DNA from: an uncultured Desulfobacteraceae bacterium
Lineage (GTDB): Bacteria; Desulfobacterota; Desulfobacteria; Desulfobacterales; UBA2174
DNA length: 64,000 bases
Reading direction: 5' to 3'
NCBI GenBank assembly: GCA_937982505.1
Contig: CALJLV010000189.1
Location: forward strand, 1-64,000
Numbering within the stretch: position 1 is the stretch's first letter; each line of letters starts with the position of its first letter. Made by a program: the position numbers and the translations under genes. This document shows positions 42,676-51,177 of the stretch, one piece after another. Below the pieces are notes generated by a model, which saw only the letters and a program-made list of their open reading frames with translations, did not search any database and was not told the origin of the DNA.

Positions 42676-43483
42676 CGGCGATGAGCGCCTCCATCAGGGC
42701 ATCGTAGTCCAGGCCGGCACGGCGAAAGCCTTCCCGGCCGTATTTCATGTTGGCTTCCAGCACAAACGGCCGGCCGTGGTGGATGCAGATGTCGATGCCC
42801 ACATCGTTCCACCCGCAGAGCCGGGCCGTATGGCGCGCCAGATCCAGGGCCGCGGAGGGGACCGCATCGAGCAGGATGCGCCCCCCGCGGGCCACATTGG
42901 TGCGGAAATCGCCGGCCCCGGCCAGACGCCAGTAGGCGTGAAGCACCCGGCCGCCCACCACCACGATGCGCAGATCCCGGTCCACCGGCAGGTACTGCTG
43001 GATGTAGGCCGTGTGGCTGCGCCGGCTGTAATCGGCCAGCTGTACCGCGTTTTCAATCAGAAAGACCCCACGCCCCAGAGACGAGCCCCGGGGGGTCTTG
43101 GCCACGAAGGGGAAGCTGAAATGCTCCAGGATCTTGTCCTTCTGGCGCCCGAAGAAGAAGCGCGTCCGCGGATGGGGGATGCGCTGCAGGGCGAAAAGGG
43201 TCGTCTGGAGAATCTTGTCCTGGGCGCAGCGATAGTTGTGGGCGCTGGGAAAAGTCGGTTTTCCCATGGCCGCGAACAGATCGGCGTAGAAGCTGCTGGG
43301 ATAGTAGACCTTGGGGGCCTGCCGGATCAATTCCAGGTCCCCGGGCGCGTAGTCTTCCAGATTGGGCTTGACGCCCAGGGTGATCACGCTGGGGCAGCGG
43401 TGCAGCCGCCGCTCCAGGGCCACCACCGGCTCCCGGAACCGGGCGCCGGTCCCGCCCGGGCAGCTGGGTGCCGCACGCTTCAT
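42662..43483 (-). CDS. ATP-grasp (RimK-like) ligase
   Basis: A 273-residue ATP-grasp protein. The ATG at 43483 has GAGG about 8 bases upstream. The ATP-binding strands are seen in FPFVAKTPRGSSLGRGVFL near residue 120 and the Mg/ATP site in VGIDICIHHGRPFVLEANMKYG near residue 235, as in RimK-type amino-acid ligases. It ligates an unknown acid to an amine. It is part of the rpoH operon between the LolB-like lipoprotein and the dGTPase. Confidence 0.85.
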   Translation of the reverse strand: MKRAAPSCPGGTGARFREPVVALERRLHRCPSVITLGVKPNLEDYAPGDLELIRQAPKVYYPSSFYADLFAAMGKPTFPSAHNYRCAQDKILQTTLFALQRIPHPRTRFFFGRQKDKILEHFSFPFVAKTPRGSSLGRGVFLIENAVQLADYSRRSHTAYIQQYLPVDRDLRIVVVGGRVLHAYWRLAGAGDFRTNVARGGRILLDAVPSAALDLARHTARLCGWNDVGIDICIHHGRPFVLEANMKYGREGFRRAGLDYDALMEALIADDFI

Positions 43484-43521
43484 CCCGCCTCGCTTTGAAA
43501 TGGGGGAGGGCGATCCGTGGT

Positions 43522-44370
43522 TCACGATCCGCCATCCGGTCCGTGGAGGATGAAAAGGCGGTCCTCCAGAATCGCATCGGGCCAGATCCGTTCCGCCCGC
43601 AGGGTGCAGCTGCGGGTTTCATCGGAAATCTCAATCACGGCGGGCAGCCGGTACGGCGGCAGGTCGCGGTAGTCCCGGTAGACGACGCGCCAGCGCAGGG
43701 TGCCGTCCCCAGCCCGCATTTCGACCTGGCGCAGCTCTCGACCGCCGCCGGCCACGACCACCCGGGCGTAGCCGCCCCGGCGCTTTTCGAAAAACAGCGC
43801 GGTTTCCCCGTCCGTTTCCAGGTCTTGAGCCCGGAGGGCGTCCCCGGGCAGGACGGGCGGACGGCCTGCCAGGATCCGGACGGCATCCGGGACGGTCAGG
43901 GCCAGCCCCAGCAGCGGGGCCAGGCTGGCATCGGCCCCGGAGAGGGTTCGCACCCGGCCGCTGTCGTTCTCGCGCAAAGAGATGCGCCGGCCGTCGCTGG
44001 CCAGACTGGCCGCGGGCAAAACGCCTCCCAGCAGGTCCATGCGCAGCCGGTCTGGAGGCGCTGCGGCCCAGGCCGCCCGGATTCCGTAGCTTCCCCGGGG
44101 ATCGGCCAAGGCCAACCGCCCCACCGCCTTCACGGCGCCCAGGTCTCGGTTGATGGCCTCGAGCCGGGCGCGCCACAGGTCGCTTTGCCGGGAATCGAGC
44201 AGCGGGGCTGCCAGCGGCGGCCGCAGGGTACAGCCCCAGAGCCAGGCCAGGGCCAGCAGAACCGCCCAGGCGCCGAGGCGGCCCCGGCATCTGCGCCCGG
44301 CACCTTTCGGTCCGGCGGGCCGGCACCAGGTTTGGGGCGACGATCCGCGCCGGCGGGGGTCAGGGATCAT
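43522..44370 (-). CDS. LolB/DUF4292-like outer-membrane lipoprotein
   Basis: A 282-residue protein. After a long basic N-region comes a hydrophobic helix and lipobox (LAWLWGC, Cys at about residue 47), so the mature protein is lipid-anchored. The rest is beta-rich, like LolB/LolA-type half barrels (VKAVGRLALADPRGSYGIRAAW, RMDLLGGVLP, late PAVIEISDE). It overlaps the TPR lipoprotein gene by 11 bases. A role in lipoprotein or lipid transfer at the outer membrane is inferred from the fold-like pattern only. Confidence 0.65.
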   Translation of the reverse strand: MIPDPRRRGSSPQTWCRPAGPKGAGRRCRGRLGAWAVLLALAWLWGCTLRPPLAAPLLDSRQSDLWRARLEAINRDLGAVKAVGRLALADPRGSYGIRAAWAAAPPDRLRMDLLGGVLPAASLASDGRRISLRENDSGRVRTLSGADASLAPLLGLALTVPDAVRILAGRPPVLPGDALRAQDLETDGETALFFEKRRGGYARVVVAGGGRELRQVEMRAGDGTLRWRVVYRDYRDLPPYRLPAVIEISDETRSCTLRAERIWPDAILEDRLFILHGPDGGS

Positions 44371-46135
44371 GAGCGCCCAGGGACCGGATCTTTTCCATCA
44401 GCGCCTCAGACTCGGTGTCTCTGGCCTCCAGGGCGCGCCGATACCACTCCAGGGCCTTTTCCCTCCGGCCCAGCTTCCAGTAGGTGTCGCCCAAATGCTC
44501 CATGATCACCGGGTCCTCGGGGGCCAGGCGGACAGCCTCCTGGAGAAGGGCCAGGGCCTCCGGGTACTGCCCGCGCTTGTAGTAGACCCATCCCAGACTG
44601 TCGGTGATGTAGCCGTCCTGGGGCTTCTGCTCCAGGGCACGCCGGATCAGGGCTTCGGCCGCATCGAGCTCGATGCCCATCTCCGCGTAGGTATAGCCCA
44701 GATAATTGAGCGCATTGGCATGCTTGGGATCCAGCGCGATGACCTGCTGCATCTGGACGATGCTGTCGCTCCTGCGCTGCCATTTGTCGTAGACGATCCC
44801 CAGGCGAAAGTGGAGCTTGACGTGCTTCGGCGCCAGATCCAGGCCCTGGCGCAAGGCCTTTTCGGCCGCGGGAAAATCTTCCAGCGCCTCGAGGAAGGTC
44901 CCCAGGTAGAGGTAGAATTCCGGGTTTTGAGGCCGCCCGCGAATCGCCTCGCGCATGAACGCGACCGCCTCGGCAGTGCGTTCGGTCCTCTGGAAAAGAT
45001 AGCCCGCATGGACCACGGCATCATCGAAAAAGGGGGAATCGGGTCCCACCCGCCGGAAGTGCCCGATGGCCTCGTCGAAGCGTTCGAGCCGGTCGTGGAC
45101 GACCCCGGCCAGATAGTGGAGATCTGCGCTGTCGGGCACGGCCCGGCACATCCCGTCGAGGAGAATGCGGGCCTGGTGCGGATCGCTCTCCTCGTTCAGG
45201 TAGAAGGTGACCAGAGCCTGCACCACCGCCTCGTCCTGGCGGCTGAGACGGGCGAAACGCGCCAACAGCCGCTCGGCCTGCGCCAGATCGCCCCGGCGGT
45301 GGTGCCAGAGAGCCAGGGCCAGGCCCGCGCGAACGTTGTGGGGGTTGTCTTCCAGCAGACGCTGATACTCGACGGCGGCTTCGTCCCGCCGACCCATCTG
45401 TTCATAGAGGCGGATCAGCTCGTAGCGCGGGTCCTCCTGGTCCGGTGCCAGGCTCACCGCGCGCCGGTAGGCGTCCAGGGCCTCGGCAAAGCGCCCCAGG
45501 GCTTCGTAGGTCCCGGCCAGCAGGAAATGCCCGATGAAGGCATCGGGAAAGCGGCGCACATAGGTCTCGAAGACGGCCAGGGCCGCCGCAAAGTCTTCTT
45601 CCTCGTAGTACAAACGGCCCAGGAGCAGGTGGATGTCGCTCTGGTCCGGGTCGAGGGCCACGACCCGTTCATAGGCCGAACGCGCCGACCCCTGGTCGCC
45701 GCTGCGCTGGTGCAGACGGCCCATCAGGATCCAGGCGTCCACGTCCCGGGGATGGCGGTCGAGAAAGGCGCTCAACATTTCCACGGCGGTCTGGGTATCG
45801 CCCCGGCGCATGTGAACCATGGCCAGTTCCCGATGCAGAAAGGAAGATTCCGGATCACAGGTCAGGGCCTCCTGGAGCAGGTCCGCGGCCCGCTGCCAGC
45901 GGCCACCTTTCTCCTCGAACTGGGCCGTCAGGTAGTACAGGTACAGATCCCGGCAAGGGCCTGACACTTCCGCGGTCCGTCCCGCCTCTCCGGCGGCGGG
46001 CGGCGGGGGTGCGGCGGCGCATCCCAGCACCAGCACGAGCGCCAGCACCAGTCCCCCGGTCCACGCGCCGCCGGTGCGGGCCGCCGCGGGCCCCCGGGGG
46101 GGGGCCGGGGCCAGAGGGTCAGTCGCCGAGATCAT
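44360..46135 (-). CDS. TPR-repeat outer-membrane lipoprotein
   Basis: A 591-residue protein. The ATG at 46135 overlaps the rpoH end by 17 bases. A hydrophobic segment ends in the lipobox LVLGC near residue 39. The remainder is made of tandem tetratricopeptide repeats, about 12-14 units (for example RHPRDVDAWILMGRLHQRSGD and AFYDAVVHAGYLFQR-type units). It is probably a periplasmic scaffold that works with the next lipoprotein. Co-transcription with the heat-shock sigma gene suggests envelope-stress or general housekeeping use. Confidence 0.85.
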   Translation of the reverse strand: MISATDPLAPAPPRGPAAARTGGAWTGGLVLALVLVLGCAAAPPPPAAGEAGRTAEVSGPCRDLYLYYLTAQFEEKGGRWQRAADLLQEALTCDPESSFLHRELAMVHMRRGDTQTAVEMLSAFLDRHPRDVDAWILMGRLHQRSGDQGSARSAYERVVALDPDQSDIHLLLGRLYYEEEDFAAALAVFETYVRRFPDAFIGHFLLAGTYEALGRFAEALDAYRRAVSLAPDQEDPRYELIRLYEQMGRRDEAAVEYQRLLEDNPHNVRAGLALALWHHRRGDLAQAERLLARFARLSRQDEAVVQALVTFYLNEESDPHQARILLDGMCRAVPDSADLHYLAGVVHDRLERFDEAIGHFRRVGPDSPFFDDAVVHAGYLFQRTERTAEAVAFMREAIRGRPQNPEFYLYLGTFLEALEDFPAAEKALRQGLDLAPKHVKLHFRLGIVYDKWQRRSDSIVQMQQVIALDPKHANALNYLGYTYAEMGIELDAAEALIRRALEQKPQDGYITDSLGWVYYKRGQYPEALALLQEAVRLAPEDPVIMEHLGDTYWKLGRREKALEWYRRALEARDTESEALMEKIRSLGAHDP

Positions 46136-47078
46136 TTTCCGTGTAGGCGGCAAAGTCCGGAATCTCCTGTTTGAAATAGGCCCGCATCTTGCGGATGATG
46201 TTTTTTTCCACCTGGCGCACCCGTTCCCGCGAGATGCCGTAGCGGTCTCCGATCTCCTGCAAGGTGGCCGGGCTGTCCGAGAAGATGCGCAGGTCGAAGA
46301 TCTCCATTTCGCGTTCGGTCATCGATTCGCGAAAGGCGGCGATCTTGTGGTGGAGCATGGACTCCATCTGCTTGTCGGCCACTTCGTCTTCCACCGAAAC
46401 GGCGTCCGTGGAAACGAACTCGATCCGTTCGGTGTCCGAATCGTCCTTGAGGGGGGCATCCAGGGACAGGTCCCAGCCGTCCAGACGCTGGTCCATGTCG
46501 ATGATTTCCCGCTCCGAGACTCCCAGACGCTGGCTGAGCAGCTTGGGTTTGGGATCGAAGCCCTGGTCGATGAGCCGCTGTTTTTCCTTTTTGAGCTTGA
46601 AGAAAAGCTTGCGCTGCCCCTGGGTGGTGCCGATCTTGACCAGGCGCCAGTTGTCCATGATGAACTTGAGGATGTAGGCCTTGATCCAGAACGAGGCGTA
46701 GTAGGAGAACTTGACGTTCTTGTGCGGATCGAACTTCTTGACCGCCTGCATCAGGCCGATGTTGCCCTCCTGGATCAGATCGAGGAGATTCTGCATCCAG
46801 ACGCGCTGGAACTCCAGGGCGATCTTGACCACCAGGCGCAGGTTGGCCGTCACCAGCACCATGGCCGCATCCGGGTCGTTCTCGTCGCGCACCCGCCGGC
46901 CCAGTTCCTGCTCCTCTTCCCGGGTCAGCAGCCGGTAGCGGCTGATTTCGGCCAGATACCGCTGCAGCGGATCGTACTTGACCAGGGCCCCGATCCCCGC
47001 GCGGGCCTCGGATCGCTTCTCGGGTTCGGCTTCGAAATCCTTCTCGTCGTCTTCTTTTCGATCGATATCGTCCATCAT
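46119..47078 (-). CDS. rpoH: RNA polymerase sigma-32 (heat shock) factor
   Basis: A 319-residue sigma-70 family protein. Region 1.2 (YLAEISRYRLLTREEEQELG), region 2 (NLRLVVKIALEF, DLIQEGNIGLMQAVKKFDP) and the RpoH box-like NWRLVKIGTTQGQRKLFF near residue 150 identify it as sigma-32. Region 4 has LQEIGDRYGISRERVRQVEK near residue 280. It directs heat-shock transcription. It heads an operon with the TPR lipoprotein, LolB-like lipoprotein, ATP-grasp, dGTPase and UPF0280 genes, all overlapping or closely spaced. Confidence 0.95.
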   Translation of the reverse strand: MMDDIDRKEDDEKDFEAEPEKRSEARAGIGALVKYDPLQRYLAEISRYRLLTREEEQELGRRVRDENDPDAAMVLVTANLRLVVKIALEFQRVWMQNLLDLIQEGNIGLMQAVKKFDPHKNVKFSYYASFWIKAYILKFIMDNWRLVKIGTTQGQRKLFFKLKKEKQRLIDQGFDPKPKLLSQRLGVSEREIIDMDQRLDGWDLSLDAPLKDDSDTERIEFVSTDAVSVEDEVADKQMESMLHHKIAAFRESMTEREMEIFDLRIFSDSPATLQEIGDRYGISRERVRQVEKNIIRKMRAYFKQEIPDFAAYTENDLGD

Positions 47079-47201
47079 CTCTCAAGCCAGGGCCTAAACC
47101 GTGGCGGAATCGGCCCGCAACCGACCGCCGGCGCACTCAGGGGTCGGCCCTTGCGCTCGGTCGCAGGCTTGTGATAACCAGGATGCCTCTTGCGGTAGCA
47201 C

Positions 47202-47278
<77 letters not shown>

Positions 47279-47332
47279 CCCTTTCACCACGCCGACAACA
47301 ATCGGGAATAAATATCACACTGGCTTTTTTTT

Positions 47333-49507
47333 TCAATCCATGGGGGCGATCCGCGCCACAAAGTCGGCGATGGTGCGGTAGACCCGCTCGGCCCCCGGCC
47401 CCAGCAGGATCCCGTGGCGCTGGAAGTGGAGGAGGACAAATTCGCGGTCCGCAGCACCCAGTCGGTTGAAAAGGCGCCAGGTGCCCTTGTAGTCCACCAC
47501 CGGATCCCCGAGGGACTGGACCACCAGGGAGGGGATCCGCACCGCGGCCAGCCGATCCTCCAGGCCGTCCATCAGCCGCGACAGTTCGCGAACCCCCCGG
47601 ATGGGGTTGCGGTGGTAGTTGATCTGCGGGTTTTCGGGCCGGTTTTCCACGAAGACTTTTTTGGCGGCCCCCAGGTGCACCCGGTCGAGCAGCTTGTTCC
47701 AGATGTCCACGGCCGGCGCCAGGCGGCTGGCGAATTCCTGCAGGGAAAAGGGCGGACAGACGGCAAAGACCCCGGCCAGAGGCACCGCCCGGCTGGCCAG
47801 ATCCAGGGCCAGGCCCGCGCCGGTGGAAAAACCGCCCGCCACTACGGCGGTGCAGGAATTGGCCAGCAGGGCGTACCCCTCGTCCACCGAGGTGACCCAG
47901 TCGGCAAAGCGCCGACGGGCCAGATCCTCCGGCGCGGTGCCGTGCCCCTGGAGACGCGGGGCGTAGACCCAGTATCCCCGGGCGGCCAGATCCTCCACCA
48001 GGCCGGCCACTTCCAGGGGCGCGGCCATGTAGCCGTGGATCACCAGGATCCCGACCCGGCGCCGGGAGGAGCGCTTTAGAATCGGTCGGCCCACTCCTTC
48101 GGGGCTGCGATCCGCGATGTGGGCAAAGCGCTGCCAGTCCTGCAGGTAGCCGAATTCGGCGGCGCGCTCCAGGCGGCGTCCGATTTCATGGCGCAGCCGG
48201 GCCGCGGGCATGCGCGCCACGCCCCCCAGGGCGCCCAGGAGTTCCTCCAGCGGTTCGATTTCGTTGAAGATGACCGCCACCGGGGCATCGATGCGGGCCC
48301 GGTGAAAGGGCGGCTGTTCCTTTTCCTGGCCGGTTTTCACCAGCAGGCCGTCCTCCTGGCGGCGCACCACGCCGCTGGCCTCGGCCATCTCGATGAAGTC
48401 GGCCGCCGTCCGGAAGCGGTCGTCGGTGAGCAGGTGGACCTGGTTTTCCGTCAGGCGCCGGTGGCGGTGCAGGCCGAGCTTTTCGAAATCCAGGGTCGCC
48501 GCCAGAAAGACCCGCCGCCGCAGCTCGCCGGAGGGGATGGCCGGTTGGGGGCATAGCCCCAGGATGGCGGCAAACAGATGATCAGGGTTGATGGTGGTCA
48601 GGCGGTAGATGGCCGCCATGTAGCGTTCCATGATCCGGTGGGCCGTCTTGGCCAGCATGGGCCGCGAGGCGATGGGCTCGTCGAAGTCGATGGGCCGCCG
48701 GGCGCTGATGTCCTCTCGCACCGCCCGGCTCTTGAGGTAGACGGCCGCACAGATGGGGGCGCCGAAACGGATGTCCATGTCCACCCCGGAAAGCAGCATG
48801 GCGCCTTCGGTCATGATCTCTTCAACCAGCCGCTCGGGGATATCGTCCACCAGAAGCCGGGCCATCTGGCTCAGGGCGTTTTGCCTGGATCGCAACGGGT
48901 AATAGGTCACGTTGACCGGAACGATCCAGGTGCTCTGGCGCAAAACCGCCCCGGGATCCGGCAGCGCGTAGAGATCCGCCAGACGGCGCGCCTCTTCGGG
49001 CAGCTCGCGGGCCATGACGGCCATGCGCTGGCGGTAGAATTCGGTGCGCAGGGCCAGGGTGGCCGCCCCGGTGTGGGGCCGGCGGCGGCCGGTTTCATCC
49101 ACCAGTTCGAAGCGCCCCCGGGGCCGGTCCGGGGTGAAGATCTTCTTGTTCTTGACCATCCGCCCTTCGGGAAAGATGATCCAGGCCGCCTCGCCGCTGA
49201 GCAGAGACCGCACGATGAGCCGGTCCCGATCCGGGTGGGCGGTGGACACGGCTCCGTTGGCCTGCAGAAAGGCCGCCAGGGCCCCCTTGAACAGATCCGG
49301 GGCGGCCAGGGACCAGACCGGCTTCTGAATCAATTGATAGACGTGGTAGGGCAGCAGCAGGGTTTCGATGCGGGTGAAGTGGTTGACCACGAAGATCATA
49401 CCGCCCCGGGGAAGGCGATCCTCTCCGTAAAGCCGCACCCTGGCCCGTGAAAGCCCCGAGACGGCCTTGATGACCAGGCCGGTGGTGAGGTACGCGGAAC
49501 GATTCAT
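47333..49507 (-). CDS. Acyltransferase / alpha-beta hydrolase fusion protein
   Basis: A 724-residue protein. The N-terminal ~290 residues resemble PlsC/PlsB-type glycerolipid acyltransferases. The catalytic box is NHFTRIET with His43 and Glu48 (H-x4-E instead of the usual H-x4-D), followed by IFPEGRMVKNKK near residue 115. A middle linker of ~190 residues precedes a C-terminal alpha/beta hydrolase: VGILVIHGYMAAPLEV oxyanion region, nucleophile in GGFSTGAG, Asp in GDPVVDYKG and His in FQRHGI. Domain logic suggests acyl transfer linked to lipid hydrolysis or remodelling at the inner membrane. This is inference. Confidence 0.8.
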   Translation of the reverse strand: MNRSAYLTTGLVIKAVSGLSRARVRLYGEDRLPRGGMIFVVNHFTRIETLLLPYHVYQLIQKPVWSLAAPDLFKGALAAFLQANGAVSTAHPDRDRLIVRSLLSGEAAWIIFPEGRMVKNKKIFTPDRPRGRFELVDETGRRRPHTGAATLALRTEFYRQRMAVMARELPEEARRLADLYALPDPGAVLRQSTWIVPVNVTYYPLRSRQNALSQMARLLVDDIPERLVEEIMTEGAMLLSGVDMDIRFGAPICAAVYLKSRAVREDISARRPIDFDEPIASRPMLAKTAHRIMERYMAAIYRLTTINPDHLFAAILGLCPQPAIPSGELRRRVFLAATLDFEKLGLHRHRRLTENQVHLLTDDRFRTAADFIEMAEASGVVRRQEDGLLVKTGQEKEQPPFHRARIDAPVAVIFNEIEPLEELLGALGGVARMPAARLRHEIGRRLERAAEFGYLQDWQRFAHIADRSPEGVGRPILKRSSRRRVGILVIHGYMAAPLEVAGLVEDLAARGYWVYAPRLQGHGTAPEDLARRRFADWVTSVDEGYALLANSCTAVVAGGFSTGAGLALDLASRAVPLAGVFAVCPPFSLQEFASRLAPAVDIWNKLLDRVHLGAAKKVFVENRPENPQINYHRNPIRGVRELSRLMDGLEDRLAAVRIPSLVVQSLGDPVVDYKGTWRLFNRLGAADREFVLLHFQRHGILLGPGAERVYRTIADFVARIAPMD

Positions 49508-49562
49508 GCCATTGACCCTGCAGGGGGACGGTCGCTTGGGGGGATTTCGCTTTTCTCGGCGG

Positions 49563-49592
49563 TTGACAGACGGCCCCGTCTGTGCGTAATTT
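49563..49592 (+). promoter_or_regulatory. Promoter with overlapping palindromic operator before the NIL-ferredoxin gene
   Basis: TTGACA (49563-49568) and TAATTT (49587-49592), 18 bp apart, point at the ferredoxin gene. Between them ACAGACGG-CC-CCGTCTGT (49566-49583) is a perfect 8+8-bp inverted repeat, well placed for a repressor. A run of T then A residues follows (about 49595-49612). Confidence 0.6.
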
Positions 49593-49653
49593 ACAATTTT
49601 TTTAAAAAAAATAAAGGTTTTTCAAAAAACTTCGCCTGCATCGGAGGCCGCCC

Positions 49654-50079
49654 GTGTACGCCAAGATCTTGATTCTGCGATTTTCCGAGGTGACGTCCAA
49701 AAAGCCCATCGTCTGTTTTCTGGCGCGCGATTACGATCTGACCTTCAACATTCTCAACGCCACGATCCTGCCGCGCCAGGAAGGAATTCTGGTGCTGGAG
49801 CTCAGCGGATCGCGCAAGAACTTCAAGGAAGGCGTCAAGTACCTCAAGGCCCAGGGCGTCCACGTGCAGTACGCCAGCCAGGAGATCACCCGCGACAGCG
49901 CCCGCTGCACCCACTGCGGGGCCTGCACGGCGGTGTGCCCCACCGAGGCATTGTCCATCGTGCGGCCGGAAATGAAGGTCCATTTCGACGAACAGCGTTG
50001 CAGCGTCTGCGAACTGTGCATCCCGGCCTGCCCCACGCGGGCCATGGAAGCGCGCCCCGTCCAGCAGAAGTTCTTCTGA
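49654..50079 (+). CDS. NIL-domain protein with two [4Fe-4S] ferredoxin motifs
   Basis: A 141-residue protein with a GTG start after CGGAGG. Residues 1-75 form a NIL domain (ILRFSEVTSKKPIVCFLARDY and onward), the domain also found at the C-terminus of MetN-type ABC ATPases. The second half has two C-x2-C-x2-C-x3-C-P clusters (CTHCGACTAVCP and CSVCELCIPACP). Related NIL/ferredoxin proteins support sulfide-dependent homocysteine formation in methanogens and sulfate reducers. Here the neighbours are mnmA and mtaB, so a link to tRNA sulfuration is a reasonable alternative. Confidence 0.92.
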   Translation: MYAKILILRFSEVTSKKPIVCFLARDYDLTFNILNATILPRQEGILVLELSGSRKNFKEGVKYLKAQGVHVQYASQEITRDSARCTHCGACTAVCPTEALSIVRPEMKVHFDEQRCSVCELCIPACPTRAMEARPVQQKFF

Positions 50080-50097
50080 CCGGCCGGCGACCGTTTC

Positions 50098-51159
50098 ATG
50101 CCCCCGTTTAAACCGCCTTTGACCGCCGTGGCCCTCAGCGGCGGGGTGGACTCCGCCGTGGCGGCCCTGCGGCTGCAAGCCGCCGGCACGCCGCTGGTGG
50201 CGCTCCATTTTCTCACCGGCCATGAAGCCGAGGCGGGCCCCGCAACCCCTCTGGCCCGCGCACGCCGGATCTGCCACCGACTGGGGATTGACCTGCAGGT
50301 CGTGGACTGCCGCGACGCTTTCCGTCGGCAGGTGGTGGCGCCCTTCGCCGATGCCTATCGCCGGGGCCTGACGCCCAATCCCTGCGCCCGGTGCAACCCG
50401 CTGATCAAATTCGGCCCGGTGCTGGATCATGCCCTTTCCCTGGGCGCCCGGCGCCTGGCCACCGGCCACTACGCCCGGCGCGTTCGCGATACCCAGGGCC
50501 GGGTCCATCTGCTGCGGGGGGCGGACCCGGTCAAGGATCAATCCTATTTTCTGGCCCGCCTGACACCCGCCCAGCTGCAACGGGCGCTGTTTCCCCTGGG
50601 CAACTGGCACAAGCACGAGGTGGTGCGCGCGGGGCAGGCCGCCGGCCTTGGCGAATTCCAGGGCCGCGAAAGCCAGGACGTCTGTTTCGTGCGCCAGGAA
50701 AGCTATGCCGCTTTTCTGTCGGCCACCGGATGGATCCAGCCGCGCCCGGGCCCCATCGTGGATCTCCAGGGCCGGGTTCTGGGCCGCCATGACGGGCTGC
50801 ACCGCTTCACCGTGGGCCAGCGCCGGGGGATCAACTGCCCGGGCCCCCTTCCCTACTACGTGGTGCGCCTGGAACCGGAAGCCGATCGACTCGTGGTCGG
50901 GTTTAAATCCGATCTGATGGCCGCCGGCTGCCGCATCGTCCAGATCAACTGGCTCCAGCCGCCGCCGGCCCCCCGGTTCGCGGTTCAGGTGCGTCTGCGC
51001 TACCGCAGCCCGGCCTGCACGGCCGGCCTCCAGATGGACGACCGGGGGGCGACCCTGCGTTTTGACCAGCCCCAGATGGCCGTCACCCCCGGCCAGAGCG
51101 CCGTGCTCTACCAGGACCAGGAAGTACTGGGGGCCGGATGGATTGATGCGATACTTTAA
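50098..51159 (+). CDS. mnmA: tRNA-specific 2-thiouridylase MnmA
   Basis: MnmA thiolates U34 of tRNA-Lys/Glu/Gln. The 353-residue protein has the PP-loop ALSGGVDSAVAAL near residue 14 and both catalytic cysteines (in NPCARCNP near residue 99 and in SQDVCFVRQ near residue 198). GDPVKDQSYFL-like sequence (GADPVKDQSYFLARL) and the GQRRGI motif of the central domain are present. It starts 18 bp after the NIL-ferredoxin gene and is followed 18 bp later by mtaB, forming a tRNA sulfur-modification operon. Confidence 0.94.
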   Translation: MPPFKPPLTAVALSGGVDSAVAALRLQAAGTPLVALHFLTGHEAEAGPATPLARARRICHRLGIDLQVVDCRDAFRRQVVAPFADAYRRGLTPNPCARCNPLIKFGPVLDHALSLGARRLATGHYARRVRDTQGRVHLLRGADPVKDQSYFLARLTPAQLQRALFPLGNWHKHEVVRAGQAAGLGEFQGRESQDVCFVRQESYAAFLSATGWIQPRPGPIVDLQGRVLGRHDGLHRFTVGQRRGINCPGPLPYYVVRLEPEADRLVVGFKSDLMAAGCRIVQINWLQPPPAPRFAVQVRLRYRSPACTAGLQMDDRGATLRFDQPQMAVTPGQSAVLYQDQEVLGAGWIDAIL

Positions 51160-51177
51160 AAACGGGTTTTATCACCC

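Noticed and set aside
47279..47335. T-run after tRNA-Arg as an intrinsic terminator
   Set aside because: No stable hairpin precedes the T-run on the plus strand, so I do not call it.
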